From assembly GCF_001557535.2 (NCBI RefSeq), contig NZ_CP014307.1:992001-1056000 (forward strand): a stretch of 64,000 nucleotides of DNA, given 5' to 3'. Of the stretch, positions 1-9,150 are shown one piece after another. The notes under the pieces are model-generated. The model saw nothing but the letters and a program-made list of their open reading frames with translations. It did not search any database and was not told the DNA's origin. Every line of letters begins with the position of its first letter. The stretch's first letter is position 1. A program made the translations under genes and the position numbers. This DNA is from Burkholderia sp. PAMC 26561 (GTDB taxonomy: Bacteria; Pseudomonadota; Gammaproteobacteria; Burkholderiales; Burkholderiaceae).

Positions 1-494
1 GTAGGCGCCGGAGCGCCGGTTGCCGCCATTTCAGCCGTCTTGCATTCGTCGGCGAGGCGCGCTTCGTCCTTGTCGGAGAACAGCATGGCCTTGGTCGGGA
101 TCACGACCAGGTCGAGGCCGGTGGCGGAATCATGAAAACGGTCAGCGCCCGTGGTCGTGGCTTGACGCGGCAGTTGGTAATCCTTTTTCGCCCAGTTCAC
201 GGTGACGATCTGGTCGCGTTTCATGTCGCCTTTCAGGTAGAAAGCCAGGCCTTCGTTACACGACCATTTGGTCGAACCATCCGGAACCGGGTCAACCTTT
301 GATGCCAATTTGGCTTCGGTTGCGGGTTTACGCTTGATCAGGCGGCGTGCCGGCGCCGGGCGTTTGGCTACTGCTTTCTTAGCCGTGGTTTTTGCGGGTG
401 CGGTGGATGCATCCGCGGCCAGCGCGCTCGTGGTGGCAAGCATGCCCGACATGGACAGGGCGCCGACAACGGCAGCGATCAGGAGTTTGTTCAT
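1..494 (-). CDS. secreted MliC-like protein, C-terminus cut by window edge
   Basis: A reading frame starts at ATG 494 with an AAGG ribosome site nine bases upstream and runs off the left edge after 164 codons. Residues 1-27 form a signal peptide (MNKLL, a hydrophobic core, then ALA-AD). Next comes a Lys/Ala/Pro/Arg-rich linker to about residue 70. The remaining part, beginning TKWSCNEG and ending ADECKT, has a Cys near each end and small-strand spacing that recalls MliC/PliC lysozyme inhibitors. The fold assignment is an inference from that pattern; 'hypothetical exported protein' is the safe name. It is co-directional with prpC and could be read through from it, with 142 bases between them. 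Confidence 0.55.
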   Translation of the reverse strand, partial: MNKLLIAAVVGALSMSGMLATTSALAADASTAPAKTTAKKAVAKRPAPARRLIKRKPATEAKLASKVDPVPDGSTKWSCNEGLAFYLKGDMKRDQIVTVNWAKKDYQLPRQATTTGADRFHDSATGLDLVVIPTKAMLFSDKDEARLADECKTAEMAATGAPAP

Positions 495-636
495 CAATGA
501 CAGCCTTTCTAGATTTCGTTTAAATGTTCAACCCGGGTCTTTATCGGCAAGATATTTCGATGTGAAATGGTGCGCCGCATTGGCCCGTTTTGCGAAAGCA
601 CGCACGCCGGTTGGACCATCCGGCACACGCAGCGCG

Positions 637-1809
637 CTATTTTCGCTTATTTAGTGATTGGAACTTCAGATTTTCGGGTCCCGTGTAATTTGCGCTCGGG
701 CGAATGATCTTGTTGTCGATACGTTGTTCGATGATGTGCGCGCTCCAGCCCGACGTGCGCGCGATCACGAACAGCGGCGTGAACATGGCGGTGGGCACGC
801 CCATCGCGTGATACGACACCGCGCTGAACCAGTCCAGGTTCGGGAACATCTTCTTTGCGTCCCACATCGTCGTTTCGAGGCGCTCGGCGATGTCGTACAT
901 TTTCGTGTCGCCGGCTTCCTTCGACAGCTTCTTCGAAATGTCCTTGATCACCTTGTTGCGCGGATCGGAGATCGTGTACACCGGATGACCGAAGCCGATC
1001 ACGACTTCCTTCGCTTCCACGCGGCGACGAATGTCCGCTTCCGCTTCGTCGGGCGTCTGATAGCGGCTCTGGATCTCGAACGCGACTTCATTTGCGCCGC
1101 CATGCTTCGGGCCACGCAACGCGCCGATACCGCCGGTTATCGCCGAATACATGTCCGATCCCGTGCCCGCGATCACGCGGCAGGTGAACGTCGATGCGTT
1201 GAATTCGTGCTCGGCGTACAGAATGAGCGATGCATGCATCGCATCGACCCATGATTTCGATGGCTCGACGCCATGCAGCAAATGCAGGAAATGCCCGCCG
1301 ATGGAATCGTCATCGGTCTCGGTCTCGATGCGCCGGCCGTTATGCGAATAGTGATACCAGTACAGCAGAATCGATCCCAGCGATGCCATCAGGCGGTCGG
1401 CGATATCCTTCGCGCCCGCGACGTTGTGATCGTCCTTCTCGGGCAACAAGGTGCCGAGCACGGAGACGCCGGTACGCATGACGTCCATGGGATGAGCGGA
1501 AGCGGGAATCCATTCCAGCGCGGCCTTCAGGTTCGCGGGCAGACCACGCAGCGCCTTGAGCTTCGTCTTGTACGCCTTGAGTTCAGCGGCGTTCGGCAAT
1601 TTGCCATGCACGAGCAGATACGCGATTTCCTCGAACTCCGAGGTTCCTGCAATATCCAGAATGTCATAGCCACGATAATGCAGATCGTTGCCCGTCTTGC
1701 CGACGGTACAGAGCGCGGTATTGCCCGCCGTCACGCCCGAAAGCGCGACAGATTTCTTGGGCTTGAACCCGCTGGCGGCGGGTGCTTCTTTCGTCAAGGT
1801 ATCGCTCAT
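637..1809 (-). CDS. prpC: 2-methylcitrate synthase
   Basis: Condenses propionyl-CoA with oxaloacetate in the cytoplasmic methylcitrate cycle. The 390-residue protein belongs to the citrate synthase family; it carries GPKHGGANE, which holds the first catalytic His, the HEFNAST block, and GFGHPVY with the second catalytic His. Length and the GPKHGGANE wording fit PrpC better than GltA, and a separate GltA is encoded at 9151-10452. ATG start 1809 has AGGAGA about 11 bases upstream. It lies 25 bases after the HpcH/HpaI lyase gene and probably shares its transcript with mdh. The usual partners prpB and acnD/prpF are not in this window. Residual citrate synthase activity is possible in this family. 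Confidence 0.9.
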   Translation of the reverse strand: MSDTLTKEAPAASGFKPKKSVALSGVTAGNTALCTVGKTGNDLHYRGYDILDIAGTSEFEEIAYLLVHGKLPNAAELKAYKTKLKALRGLPANLKAALEWIPASAHPMDVMRTGVSVLGTLLPEKDDHNVAGAKDIADRLMASLGSILLYWYHYSHNGRRIETETDDDSIGGHFLHLLHGVEPSKSWVDAMHASLILYAEHEFNASTFTCRVIAGTGSDMYSAITGGIGALRGPKHGGANEVAFEIQSRYQTPDEAEADIRRRVEAKEVVIGFGHPVYTISDPRNKVIKDISKKLSKEAGDTKMYDIAERLETTMWDAKKMFPNLDWFSAVSYHAMGVPTAMFTPLFVIARTSGWSAHIIEQRIDNKIIRPSANYTGPENLKFQSLNKRK

Positions 1810-1834
1810 TCGACCCAGTCTCCTGATAGGTAGG

Positions 1835-2836
1835 TCAAGCTACTTCGTCCTGTGAAAAAAGCGTCTCCGCGCTTTCGGGAATTTCCTGCGCCGACGCTTT
1901 CGCGCGCCGCAGCACTGACCAGTAATACCGGTAACTCGCGCGATCGTGCAGCGTGTCCTGATACCGAGTCGGGCCCCACTGCGCGGTCTGCGCGGCGAGC
2001 AGGATCTCCGTCGCTGTAGAGATTTCATCGCTGCGCGGCAGGAAGGCATCGACGATCGGCTTGATCTGGTCCGGGTGAATGCTCCACATGCGCGTGTAGC
2101 CGAACTCGTTGCGGGCGCGCCGGGCATCGTTTGCGACCACGCTCATGTCGCGCACTTCGGTGCAGACGTTATGCGACGCCACTTTCCCGTGCGCGTGGCA
2201 AGCCGCCGCGATCTCGAGCTTCGCGCGCCGCACGAGCGGGTGATCGAACTGGCCGGGAGAGCGCATGGCGGTATCGGGAATTGCGCCGTTATGCGCCGAC
2301 ACAAAATCCATCAATCCAAAACTCAGCGCTTCCACGCCCGGCAGGGCAGCGAGGTCGAACACCTCGGCCAGCGCGCCATGGGTTTCGATCAGCAATTGGC
2401 ACGGGATGGCGTGCTGAATTCCGAACTCACACCGCGATGCTTCGATAAACGCGACCATCTCCGCGGCATCGAACACGCTGCGGATCTTCGGAAGCGTGAT
2501 GTAGGCAGGCGCCTTTTTGGCGGCGCGCAGGATGATGCGGACATCGTCACGCCACGCGCGATTTTCGAAGTCGTGTATCCGTACGCCGACGCGGCCGAAG
2601 CGATCATCTTCGCTGCCCAGAAACGATGCCACCAGCTCCGCGTGCGTTGCTTCCTGGCCGACCTGGGCACCGTCTTCGCAATCCAGCGTGATATCGAACA
2701 CCGGGCCGAGTTGCGCCTGCAATGCGAGCGATTTCCGGATCAGCTTCTCACTTCCAGCATAGTGATCGCACGGGGGCATCACAGCAGGGGGCACATCACC
2801 TTCAAACAGCACTTCGGCGGGGGTGAGAGCGCGCAT
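1835..2836 (-). CDS. HpcH/HpaI aldolase/citrate lyase family protein (CoA-ester lyase)
   Basis: A 333-residue TIM-barrel lyase of the citrate lyase beta/malyl-CoA lyase family. DCEDGA (strand with the metal and substrate residues), the Arg-containing GVRIHD segment, the [11 protein letters not shown]lu ligand region, and SIHPDQI near the C-terminus are typical. The substrate cannot be read from sequence; L-malyl-CoA or a related (methyl)malyl-CoA is an inference from its place between mdh and prpC. The frame stays open to ATG 2920, but the conserved family start is nearer the MRALTPAEV residues at 2836. Neither start has a strong ribosome site, so the start is uncertain by 28 codons. It follows mdh by 141 bases on the same strand. 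Confidence 0.85.
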   Translation of the reverse strand: MRALTPAEVLFEGDVPPAVMPPCDHYAGSEKLIRKSLALQAQLGPVFDITLDCEDGAQVGQEATHAELVASFLGSEDDRFGRVGVRIHDFENRAWRDDVRIILRAAKKAPAYITLPKIRSVFDAAEMVAFIEASRCEFGIQHAIPCQLLIETHGALAEVFDLAALPGVEALSFGLMDFVSAHNGAIPDTAMRSPGQFDHPLVRRAKLEIAAACHAHGKVASHNVCTEVRDMSVVANDARRARNEFGYTRMWSIHPDQIKPIVDAFLPRSDEISTATEILLAAQTAQWGPTRYQDTLHDRASYRYYWSVLRRAKASAQEIPESAETLFSQDEVA

Positions 2837-2977
2837 CGTCGGCGTCGGGTTTGCTTTAGAGAGGGTGGGAACTGCGGATTCGAATACGTTCGGTTGTGTG
2901 CAGAGCTTGCCCAAACGCACTCGAATCAGCCGCGAGCGCCCGCGTACAACGGCGCTCGCGTAACTACATCAGCCTGC

Positions 2978-3964
2978 TTACTTGCCCAGCAGATGCGCAA
3001 CACCGTCGCGCTCTTCAAGCAATTCGTTCAGCGTGCCAGTCATCTTCTCGCGCGAGAACGCATCGATTTCCAGGCCTTCGACACGCTTGTATTCGCCGTT
3101 TTCGCACGTCACCGGCACACCATAGATGATGTCTTCCGGGATTTCGTACGAACCGTCCGACGGAATGCCCATGGTGACCCACTTGCCGTTCGTGCCGAGC
3201 ACCCAGTCACGCACGTGGTCGATTGCCGCATTGGCAGCCGATGCCGCCGACGACAGTCCACGCGCTTCGATGATCGCGGCGCCGCGCTTGCCGACCGTCG
3301 GGATGAAGGTGTTGCGGTTCCATTCGTCGTCGTTGATCAGCTTGGTCAGCGACTCGCCTTCGACCGTGGCGAAGCGGAAATCCGGATACATGGTCGGCGA
3401 GTGATTGCCCCACACGGCCAGCTTTTCGATGGCAGCGACCGGCTTGCCCGACTTCGATGCCAGTTGCGACAGCGCACGGTTGTGGTCCAGGCGCAGCATT
3501 GCCGTGAAATTCTTCTTCGGCAGGTCCGGCGCCGATTTCATGGCGATGTACGCGTTCGTGTTCGCCGGGTTGCCGACAACCAGCACCTTCACGTCGCGGC
3601 TTGCCACGTCGTTGAGCGCCTTGCCTTGCACCGTGAAGATTTCTGCATTGGCGGACAGCAGGTCTTTACGCTCCATGCCCTTCGAACGGGGACGTGCGCC
3701 GACCAGCAACGCGACGTCTGCGTCCTTGAACGCGATCTTCGGGTCGTCCGTGACGACCACGCCGGCCAGCAGCGGGAATGCGCAGTCTTCCAGTTCCATG
3801 ACTACGCCCTTGACGGCGCCTTGCGCCTGCGGCAGGTCGAGCAACTGAAGGATGACCGGCTGGTCCTTGCCAAGCAGATCGCCATTGGCGATGCGGAACA
3901 GCAGCGAGTAACCGATTTGACCTGCGGCGCCGGTGACGGCAACGCGCTTTGCGGACTTAGCCAT
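2978..3964 (-). CDS. mdh: malate dehydrogenase (NAD)
   Basis: Oxidises malate to oxaloacetate in the TCA cycle. The 328-residue protein has the Rossmann GAAGQIGY loop at residues 11-18, the mobile substrate loop [14 protein letters not shown] with the substrate-binding arginines, GNPANTNA, the LDHNRA segment with the catalytic Asp-His relay, and WGNHS with the catalytic His. Length is normal for beta-proteobacterial MDH. ATG 3964 is preceded by AGGAG at 6-10 bases. It heads the leftward mdh-lyase-prpC run and is divergent from the gntR-sdh group, so the shared 590-bp upstream region may coordinate malate and succinate oxidation. Confidence 0.97.
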   Translation of the reverse strand: MAKSAKRVAVTGAAGQIGYSLLFRIANGDLLGKDQPVILQLLDLPQAQGAVKGVVMELEDCAFPLLAGVVVTDDPKIAFKDADVALLVGARPRSKGMERKDLLSANAEIFTVQGKALNDVASRDVKVLVVGNPANTNAYIAMKSAPDLPKKNFTAMLRLDHNRALSQLASKSGKPVAAIEKLAVWGNHSPTMYPDFRFATVEGESLTKLINDDEWNRNTFIPTVGKRGAAIIEARGLSSAASAANAAIDHVRDWVLGTNGKWVTMGIPSDGSYEIPEDIIYGVPVTCENGEYKRVEGLEIDAFSREKMTGTLNELLEERDGVAHLLGK

Positions 3965-4554
3965 TGAGACACTCCTGAACGGTGCGTGAAACGCTAGGGG
4001 AAAACGCCATTTTAGGCGCGTTACGCGAAGCGTTGATGAAGCAAGTGATCCGAACTGCGCGGGCAGCCCTGAAAAGCCAATGGCAACGCGCCTGAGGCGG
4101 GATTGTCACTGACCGTCCGTAGCATGCCGGCAATCGCAGCCCGCTCCACATGCTAGAAATCGGGTCTTGCAAGCGGGAGTTTGCGCGGAGTCAAGCTTCT
4201 TCGGCGCCACCCAACGCTCCGGGCGTCGCGTTTTCCGTCGGGCGCGGGCGTTGCAAGAGCGGGGCACTGGCAGCGGCCAAGCGAACACGAAAGCCGTTCG
4301 GCTTGAAGCGATGAGCGAGAGGCATATTGGCGCGAACCCGGTGCGGATCATGAGAAGTCCATGCGAAACGCGCCTTGCTGGCCAACAGGCCGGATGCACC
4401 GGATAACGCGTGCGCCACCCCGCAAACCCTTGCTCGCCAAGGAGTGTAGAATTCGAATGATGCAAAGTCAACCATATCATATGTCTTATATAAGACATAG
4501 GAATGACCGGGAAACCGCTGGACGCGCCTCGGGCCTTTATGATGAAATGCGCGG
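3965..4554. other. 590-bp divergent intergenic region between mdh and gntR
   Basis: No convincing gene is present; the open frames here are Arg/Ala/Pro-rich, lack ribosome sites and change with strand, as expected of non-coding GC-rich DNA. The gntR-proximal 110 bases (about 4440-4550) become A/T-rich and contain the palindrome listed separately, so the control sites are probably concentrated there. The mdh-proximal half shows no clear promoter that I can call. Confidence 0.6.
4481..4498. promoter_or_regulatory. 18-bp perfect palindrome, candidate GntR operator
   Basis: ATGTCTTATATAAGACAT is identical on both strands (9-bp half sites, no spacer). It lies 57 bases before the ATG of the HutC-type GntR gene and in the A/T-rich part of the mdh-gntR divergent region. 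GntR-family dimers bind short palindromes close to their own genes, so this is the obvious candidate for autoregulation and for control of the adjoining TCA genes. No second copy was seen near sdhC, mdh or gltA. Confidence 0.6.
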
Positions 4555-5343
4555 ATGAATTCGAATCCAGCGAGCACGACGAACCCTTCCGGCACGCCCG
4601 GTGCGACTGACGCCGCGCCCGCTTCGTCGCCGACGTTCAGCCCGCTGTACCAGCAAATCAAGGCCCTCATCACGCAAGGGCTGGAATCGGGCGAATGGAA
4701 GCCCGGCGAAATCATCCCCAGCGAAGTCGAGCTTGCCGCCCGTTACAAGGTGAGTCAGGGCACGGTGCGCAAGGCCATCGATGAACTCGCAGCCGACAAT
4801 CTTCTTGTAAGGCGGCAGGGGAAAGGCACATTTGTTGCGACGCACAACGAAGATCGCTTACAGTTCCGCTTTCTACGGTTGCTGCCTGAAGACGGCGATG
4901 TCCACCCCCACGTCAGCCGTTTGCTGGAGTGCCGCCGCGTGCGCGCACCCGCTGAAATTGCCCGCCAGCTCGACTTGAAGCCCTCCGACCCGGTCGTATG
5001 CATCAAGCGTCTGCTGCAATTCGACGGCGAAACCACCGTATTCGATGAAATCTGGCTGCCTGGCGCGGTATTCCGCGGCCTGACGGCGGAGCGGCTCGCA
5101 GACTACAAAGGCCCGCTTTACGCCATGTTTGAAACCGAGTTCGGTACGCGCATGATCCGGGCATCGGAAAAAATAAGAGCGGTCGGCGCTGACGTCGCGG
5201 TCGGAGAATTGCTGGGAGTAAGCGAGGGGTCACCGCTTTTATCCGTCGAGCGTGTGTCCTATACCTACGGCGACCGGCCAGTAGAAGTCCGGCGCGGCTG
5301 GTATGTCACGAACGGCTATTACTATCAAAACGATTTGAGTTGA
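4555..5343 (+). CDS. GntR-family transcriptional regulator, HutC subfamily
   Basis: A 262-residue DNA-binding regulator. After a disordered Ala/Ser/Pro/Thr-rich tail of about 28 residues comes a winged helix-turn-helix (residues about 30-95: PLYQQIKALI, GEIIPSEVELAARYKVSQGTV split over two helices, then the wing RRQGKGTFV). The C-terminal half (about 105-255) is a UTRA ligand-sensing domain of the HutC type, ending with the usual YTYGDRPVE and YYYQNDLS blocks. It sits directly upstream of sdhCDABE and divergent from mdh, so it probably senses a TCA-cycle metabolite and controls one or both groups. The ligand and whether it represses or activates are not visible. Confidence 0.88.
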   Translation: MNSNPASTTNPSGTPGATDAAPASSPTFSPLYQQIKALITQGLESGEWKPGEIIPSEVELAARYKVSQGTVRKAIDELAADNLLVRRQGKGTFVATHNEDRLQFRFLRLLPEDGDVHPHVSRLLECRRVRAPAEIARQLDLKPSDPVVCIKRLLQFDGETTVFDEIWLPGAVFRGLTAERLADYKGPLYAMFETEFGTRMIRASEKIRAVGADVAVGELLGVSEGSPLLSVERVSYTYGDRPVEVRRGWYVTNGYYYQNDLS

Positions 5344-5420
5344 AACAGAACGTGGACGGCTTGATGACGAACCTCGAGGGTCGACATAAAAGCCTTTCTC
5401 ACGCGATTAGCAATAGCTTC

Positions 5421-5450
5421 TTGTGAGGCATTTCGCTGCAGCGCGATATG
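5421..5450 (+). promoter_or_regulatory. possible sigma70-type promoter for sdhC
   Basis: TTGTGA at 5421-5426 and GATATG at 5445-5450 are separated by 18 bases and lie 50 bases before the sdhC start, in the 157-bp gap after gntR. The match to consensus is only moderate, so this is a suggestion. Confidence 0.3.
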
Positions 5451-5500
5451 AAAAGGCGCTAAAATCGCGGACTAGTGTGATAACAAAGTTGGGGTCTAGC

Positions 5501-5911
5501 ATGGCTGAAGCTGTAAAAAAACCAAGGCCTGAGTACCGGAATATCGGACTTGCTCAGCTCGCAACCTACCGCTTGCCGCTAGCGGGGAAGGTTTCGATTC
5601 TGCACCGCATCAGTGGTCTGCTTCTATTCGTAGCGCTACCGTTTCTGCTTTATCTGCTGGACCAAAGCCTGACATCGGAAATCAGTTTCGATGCATTCAA
5701 GGGCTTTCTCGCCAATCCTCTCGTCAAGCTCGTCGTGCTCGTGCTGTCGTGGTCCTTCCTGTTCCACTTCTGCGCCGGCATCCGTTTTCTCCTTCTCGAT
5801 ACGCACCGTGCAGTAAGCAAGGAAGGCGGCAAGCAGACGTCCATCGTGGTACTGACGGTGTCGACCCTGCTGACAATCGTCGTTGCGCTTAAACTCTTCG
5901 GAGCCTTCTGA
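5501..5911 (+). CDS. sdhC: succinate dehydrogenase cytochrome b556 subunit
   Basis: A membrane anchor of complex II, 136 residues. It begins MAEAV, then RPEYRNIGLAQLATYRLPL, and has KVSILHRISG with the conserved Ser/His/Arg of the quinone and haem site. Three hydrophobic helices follow at about residues 37-54, 73-93 and 112-134; FHFCAGIRFLLLD in the second carries the axial haem His. An in-frame ATG at 5423 exists, but the start at 5501 matches the family. sdhD begins two bases after the stop, so the two anchors are translated together. Confidence 0.95.
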   Translation: MAEAVKKPRPEYRNIGLAQLATYRLPLAGKVSILHRISGLLLFVALPFLLYLLDQSLTSEISFDAFKGFLANPLVKLVVLVLSWSFLFHFCAGIRFLLLDTHRAVSKEGGKQTSIVVLTVSTLLTIVVALKLFGAF

Positions 5912-5913
5912 CA

Positions 5914-6288
5914 ATGGCCGCGAATAACAACAACCGAATCGGTCCCAAGCGCCTTGTAGTGGGCGCGCATTATGGTCTGCGTGACTGGCTCGCGCAGCGC
6001 ATTACCGCCGTTGTCATGGCTTTGTACACGCTGGTGCTGCTGTTCTGGTTTTTCGGTGCACGCGATTTTTCGTATGACGGCTGGGCGTCGATCTTCGCCA
6101 TGCAATGGATGAAGCTTGCAACCTTCGTAGCCCTGCTCTCGCTCTTCTATCACGCGTGGGTCGGCATTCGGGACATCTGGATGGACTACGTGAAGCCGGT
6201 CGGCTTGCGTCTGCTCCTGCAAGTGGCGACGATCCTCTGGCTGGTCGGTTGTATCGGCTACGCGGCACAGATTCTCTGGAGAGTGTAA
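5914..6288 (+). CDS. sdhD: succinate dehydrogenase membrane anchor subunit
   Basis: The second membrane anchor of complex II, 124 residues with three transmembrane helices (about 30-48, 60-82, 98-118). YGLRDWLAQRITAVVMA in the first helix and SLFYHAWVGIRDIWMDY in the second are family signatures; the His of FYHAW is the expected haem ligand and the Asp/Tyr of DIWMDY lie near the quinone site. It starts two bases after sdhC and ends three bases before sdhA. Confidence 0.95.
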   Translation: MAANNNNRIGPKRLVVGAHYGLRDWLAQRITAVVMALYTLVLLFWFFGARDFSYDGWASIFAMQWMKLATFVALLSLFYHAWVGIRDIWMDYVKPVGLRLLLQVATILWLVGCIGYAAQILWRV

Positions 6289-6291
6289 AGA

Positions 6292-8070
6292 ATGGCTGCA
6301 ATTAAAACGTCCCTGCCGCGTCGCCGTTTCGACGTCGTGATCGTGGGTGCAGGTGGTTCCGGCATGCGCGCTTCGCTGCAACTCGCTCGTGCGGGTTTGT
6401 CGGTCGCGGTGCTGTCCAAGGTATTCCCCACGCGTTCGCATACCGTGGCCGCGCAAGGCGGGATTGGCGCGTCGCTCGGCAACATGAGCGAAGACAACTG
6501 GCATTACCACTTCTACGACACCATCAAGGGCTCCGACTGGCTCGGCGACCAGGATGCGATCGAATTCATGTGCCGCGAAGCCCCCGGTGCTGTCTACGAA
6601 CTTGAACACATGGGCATGCCGTTCGACCGCAACGCCGACGGCACGATCTACCAGCGTCCGTTCGGCGGCCACACGGCCAACTACGGCGAGAAGCCGGTTC
6701 AGCGCGCATGCGCCGCGGCCGACCGTACCGGCCACGCGTTGCTGCACACGCTGTATCAGCAGAACGTCGCGGCCAAGACGCACTTCTTCGTTGAATGGAT
6801 GGCGCTGGACCTGATCCGCGACGCCGACGGCGACGTGCTCGGCGTGACCGCGCTGGAAATGGAAACGGGCGACGTCCACATCCTCGAAGGCAAGACCACG
6901 TTGTTCGCAACGGGCGGCGCGGGCCGGATCTTCGCGGCATCGACCAATGCGTTCATCAATACCGGCGACGGACTCGGCATGGCCGCGCGTTCGGGCATCG
7001 CCTTGCAGGACATGGAATTCTGGCAATTCCATCCGACCGGCGTGGCCGGCGCGGGCGTGCTGATCACCGAAGGCGTGCGGGGCGAAGGCGGCATTCTGCG
7101 TAACTCGGACGGCGAGCGCTTCATGGAACGCTACGCACCGACGCTGAAGGACCTGGCGCCGCGTGACTTCGTATCGCGTTCAATGGACCAGGAAATCAAG
7201 GAAGGCCGCGGCGTGGGTCCGAACAAGGATCACGTGTTGCTTGACCTTTCGCACATCGGCGCCGAGACCATCATGAAGCGTCTCCCGTCGATCCGCGAGA
7301 TCGCGATGAAGTTCGCGAACGTCGATTGCATCAAGGAACCGATTCCCGTTGTTCCGACCATCCATTACCAGATGGGCGGCATTCCGACGAACATTCACGG
7401 CCAGGTGGTCGGAACGCTCAAGGGCGGCTACGAAGAACCGGTCAACGGCTTCTACGCTGTCGGCGAATGCTCGTGTGTGTCGGTGCACGGCGCGAACCGT
7501 CTCGGCACGAATTCGCTGCTCGACCTCGTGGTGTTCGGCCGTGCGGCCGGCAACCACATCATCAAGCATGCGAAGGAAATGAAGGAGCACAAGCCCCTTC
7601 CGGCCGATGCAGCCGACGCAGCACTTGAACGCCTCGCCGTGCTGGAAAACTCGTCGTCGGGCGAATACACGCAGGCCATCGCGAACGATATCCGCGCGAC
7701 CATGCAGGCACACGCTGGTGTGTTCCGCACGTCCGCGCTGCTGGAAGAAGGCGTGGGCAAGATCAAGGAACTGTCCGAGCGCGTGAAGCATGTGCACCTG
7801 AAGGACAAGTCGAAGGTCTTCAACACGGCGAAGGTCGAAGCGCTCGAACTCGCGAACCTGATCGAAGTGGCGCGCGCCACCATGATTTCAGCGGAAGCGC
7901 GCAAGGAAAGCCGCGGTGCGCATGCGCACAGCAACTTCGAAACGCGCGACGACGACAACTGGATGAAGCACACGCTGTGGTTCAGCGAAGGCGACAAGCT
8001 CGACTACAAGCCGGTGCACATGACGCCGCTGACGGTCGAATCGGTGCCGCCCAAAGCGCGGACCTTCTAA
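6292..8070 (+). CDS. sdhA: succinate dehydrogenase flavoprotein subunit
   Basis: Oxidises succinate to fumarate with covalently bound FAD. The 592-residue protein has the dinucleotide fold VVIVGAGGSGMRA at residues 15-27, RSHTVAAQGG with the FAD-linking His at residue 50, HPTGVAGAGVLITEGVRGEGG around the active site, the second FAD motif GANRLGTNSLLDLVVFGRAAG, and the C-terminal domain ending WFSEGDKLDYKPV. Length equals that of the E. coli enzyme. It lies three bases after sdhD and 15 bases before sdhB. Confidence 0.98.
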   Translation: MAAIKTSLPRRRFDVVIVGAGGSGMRASLQLARAGLSVAVLSKVFPTRSHTVAAQGGIGASLGNMSEDNWHYHFYDTIKGSDWLGDQDAIEFMCREAPGAVYELEHMGMPFDRNADGTIYQRPFGGHTANYGEKPVQRACAAADRTGHALLHTLYQQNVAAKTHFFVEWMALDLIRDADGDVLGVTALEMETGDVHILEGKTTLFATGGAGRIFAASTNAFINTGDGLGMAARSGIALQDMEFWQFHPTGVAGAGVLITEGVRGEGGILRNSDGERFMERYAPTLKDLAPRDFVSRSMDQEIKEGRGVGPNKDHVLLDLSHIGAETIMKRLPSIREIAMKFANVDCIKEPIPVVPTIHYQMGGIPTNIHGQVVGTLKGGYEEPVNGFYAVGECSCVSVHGANRLGTNSLLDLVVFGRAAGNHIIKHAKEMKEHKPLPADAADAALERLAVLENSSSGEYTQAIANDIRATMQAHAGVFRTSALLEEGVGKIKELSERVKHVHLKDKSKVFNTAKVEALELANLIEVARATMISAEARKESRGAHAHSNFETRDDDNWMKHTLWFSEGDKLDYKPVHMTPLTVESVPPKARTF

Positions 8071-8085
8071 GGCAAAGGAATCGAA

Positions 8086-8790
8086 ATGGCAAAGCGTACT
8101 TTTGAAATCTACCGCTACGATCCGGACAAGGATGCGGCGCCCCGCATGCAGACGTACGAGATCGAAATCGACTCGCACGAGCGCATGTTGCTGGACGCGC
8201 TGCTGAAGCTGAAATCTGTCGATGAAACCCTGTCGTTCCGCCGTTCGTGCCGTGAAGGCGTGTGCGGTTCGGACGCCATGAACATCAACGGCAAGAACGG
8301 CTTGGCCTGCCTACAGAATATGAACGACCTGCCGCAGAAGATCGTGCTGCGCCCGCTGCCAGGTCTGCCGGTCGTGCGTGACCTGATTTGCGACTTCACG
8401 CAGTTTTTCAACCAGTATCATTCGATCAAGCCGTACCTGATCAACGACACGCCGCCGCCGGAAAAGGAGCGTCTGCAGACGCCCGAAGAACGCGACGAGC
8501 TTGATGGCTTGTACGAGTGCATTCTGTGCGCCAGCTGCTCCACCTCGTGCCCGAGCTTTTGGTGGAACCCGGACAAGTTCGTGGGTCCGGCGGGCTTGCT
8601 GCAAGCCTATCGTTTCATTGCGGACAGCCGCGACGAAGCGACGGGTGAACGTCTGGACAACCTGGAAGATCCGTACCGTCTGTTCCGTTGCCACACGATC
8701 ATGAATTGCGTGGATGTGTGCCCGAAGGGACTGAACCCCACGAAGGCAATCGGCAAGATCAAGGAATTGATGGTGCGCCGCGCTGTCTGA
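8086..8790 (+). CDS. sdhB: succinate dehydrogenase iron-sulfur subunit
   Basis: Carries electrons from the flavin to quinone. The 234-residue protein has the [2Fe-2S] ligands in [18 protein letters not shown] and GLACLQN (residues about 57-80), the first cluster group [12 protein letters not shown] (about 146-157) and the second [19 protein letters not shown] (about 204-222), giving [4Fe-4S] and [3Fe-4S] centres. All expected cysteines are present. ATG 8086 lies after AAAGGAATCG. sdhE follows after 13 bases. Confidence 0.97.
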   Translation: MAKRTFEIYRYDPDKDAAPRMQTYEIEIDSHERMLLDALLKLKSVDETLSFRRSCREGVCGSDAMNINGKNGLACLQNMNDLPQKIVLRPLPGLPVVRDLICDFTQFFNQYHSIKPYLINDTPPPEKERLQTPEERDELDGLYECILCASCSTSCPSFWWNPDKFVGPAGLLQAYRFIADSRDEATGERLDNLEDPYRLFRCHTIMNCVDVCPKGLNPTKAIGKIKELMVRRAV

Positions 8791-8803
8791 TAGGGACTGT
8801 GTC

Positions 8804-9076
8804 ATGAATGACTCCGGGCATCAGTCCGACCCTCTACGTCGTGCACGCCTTAGGTGGCGGGCGCGGCGCGGTCTGCTGGAAAACGATCTGATCTTCGAAC
8901 GTTTTTTCAGCCGATATGAGCATGACCTCAGTGACACGGACGTCGGCGTGCTGACGCAACTGCTGGAACTGAGCGACAACGACCTGATGGACTTGCTGCT
9001 GGCACGCAAGGAACCGGATGGCGAACTGGCCTCGCCGGATATGACTCGCGTGCTGGAGATGCTGCGCTCAGCCTGA
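8804..9076 (+). CDS. sdhE: FAD assembly factor SdhE
   Basis: A 90-residue helical protein that promotes covalent flavin attachment to SdhA. It has the family's Arg-Gly-x-x-Glu motif as RRGLLENDL at about residues 21-29, followed by FERFFSRYEHDLSD and the LLELSDNDLMDLLLA helix. The place between sdhB and gltA is the standard one in this group. The N-terminus (MNDSGHQSDPLRRARLRW) is slightly longer than in enterobacterial homologues. Confidence 0.93.
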   Translation: MNDSGHQSDPLRRARLRWRARRGLLENDLIFERFFSRYEHDLSDTDVGVLTQLLELSDNDLMDLLLARKEPDGELASPDMTRVLEMLRSA

Positions 9077-9150
9077 GCCAGTCACGCGGTTGTGTAATTG
9101 TCGTGCGAATTATCGAAAACCTGTTTCCATACTTCGATTGAGGATGTGCT

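Noticed and set aside
1946..3967. Very long forward frame (673 codons) opposite the lyase and mdh genes
   Set aside because: It is the antisense of two confidently identified genes, rich in Arg/His/Gln/Ala as GC-rich antisense frames are, and has no ribosome site or family motif.
4191..4715. Reverse-strand frames in the mdh-gntR region
   Set aside because: They overlap the start of gntR and the operator palindrome, lack ribosome sites and show no recognisable protein pattern.
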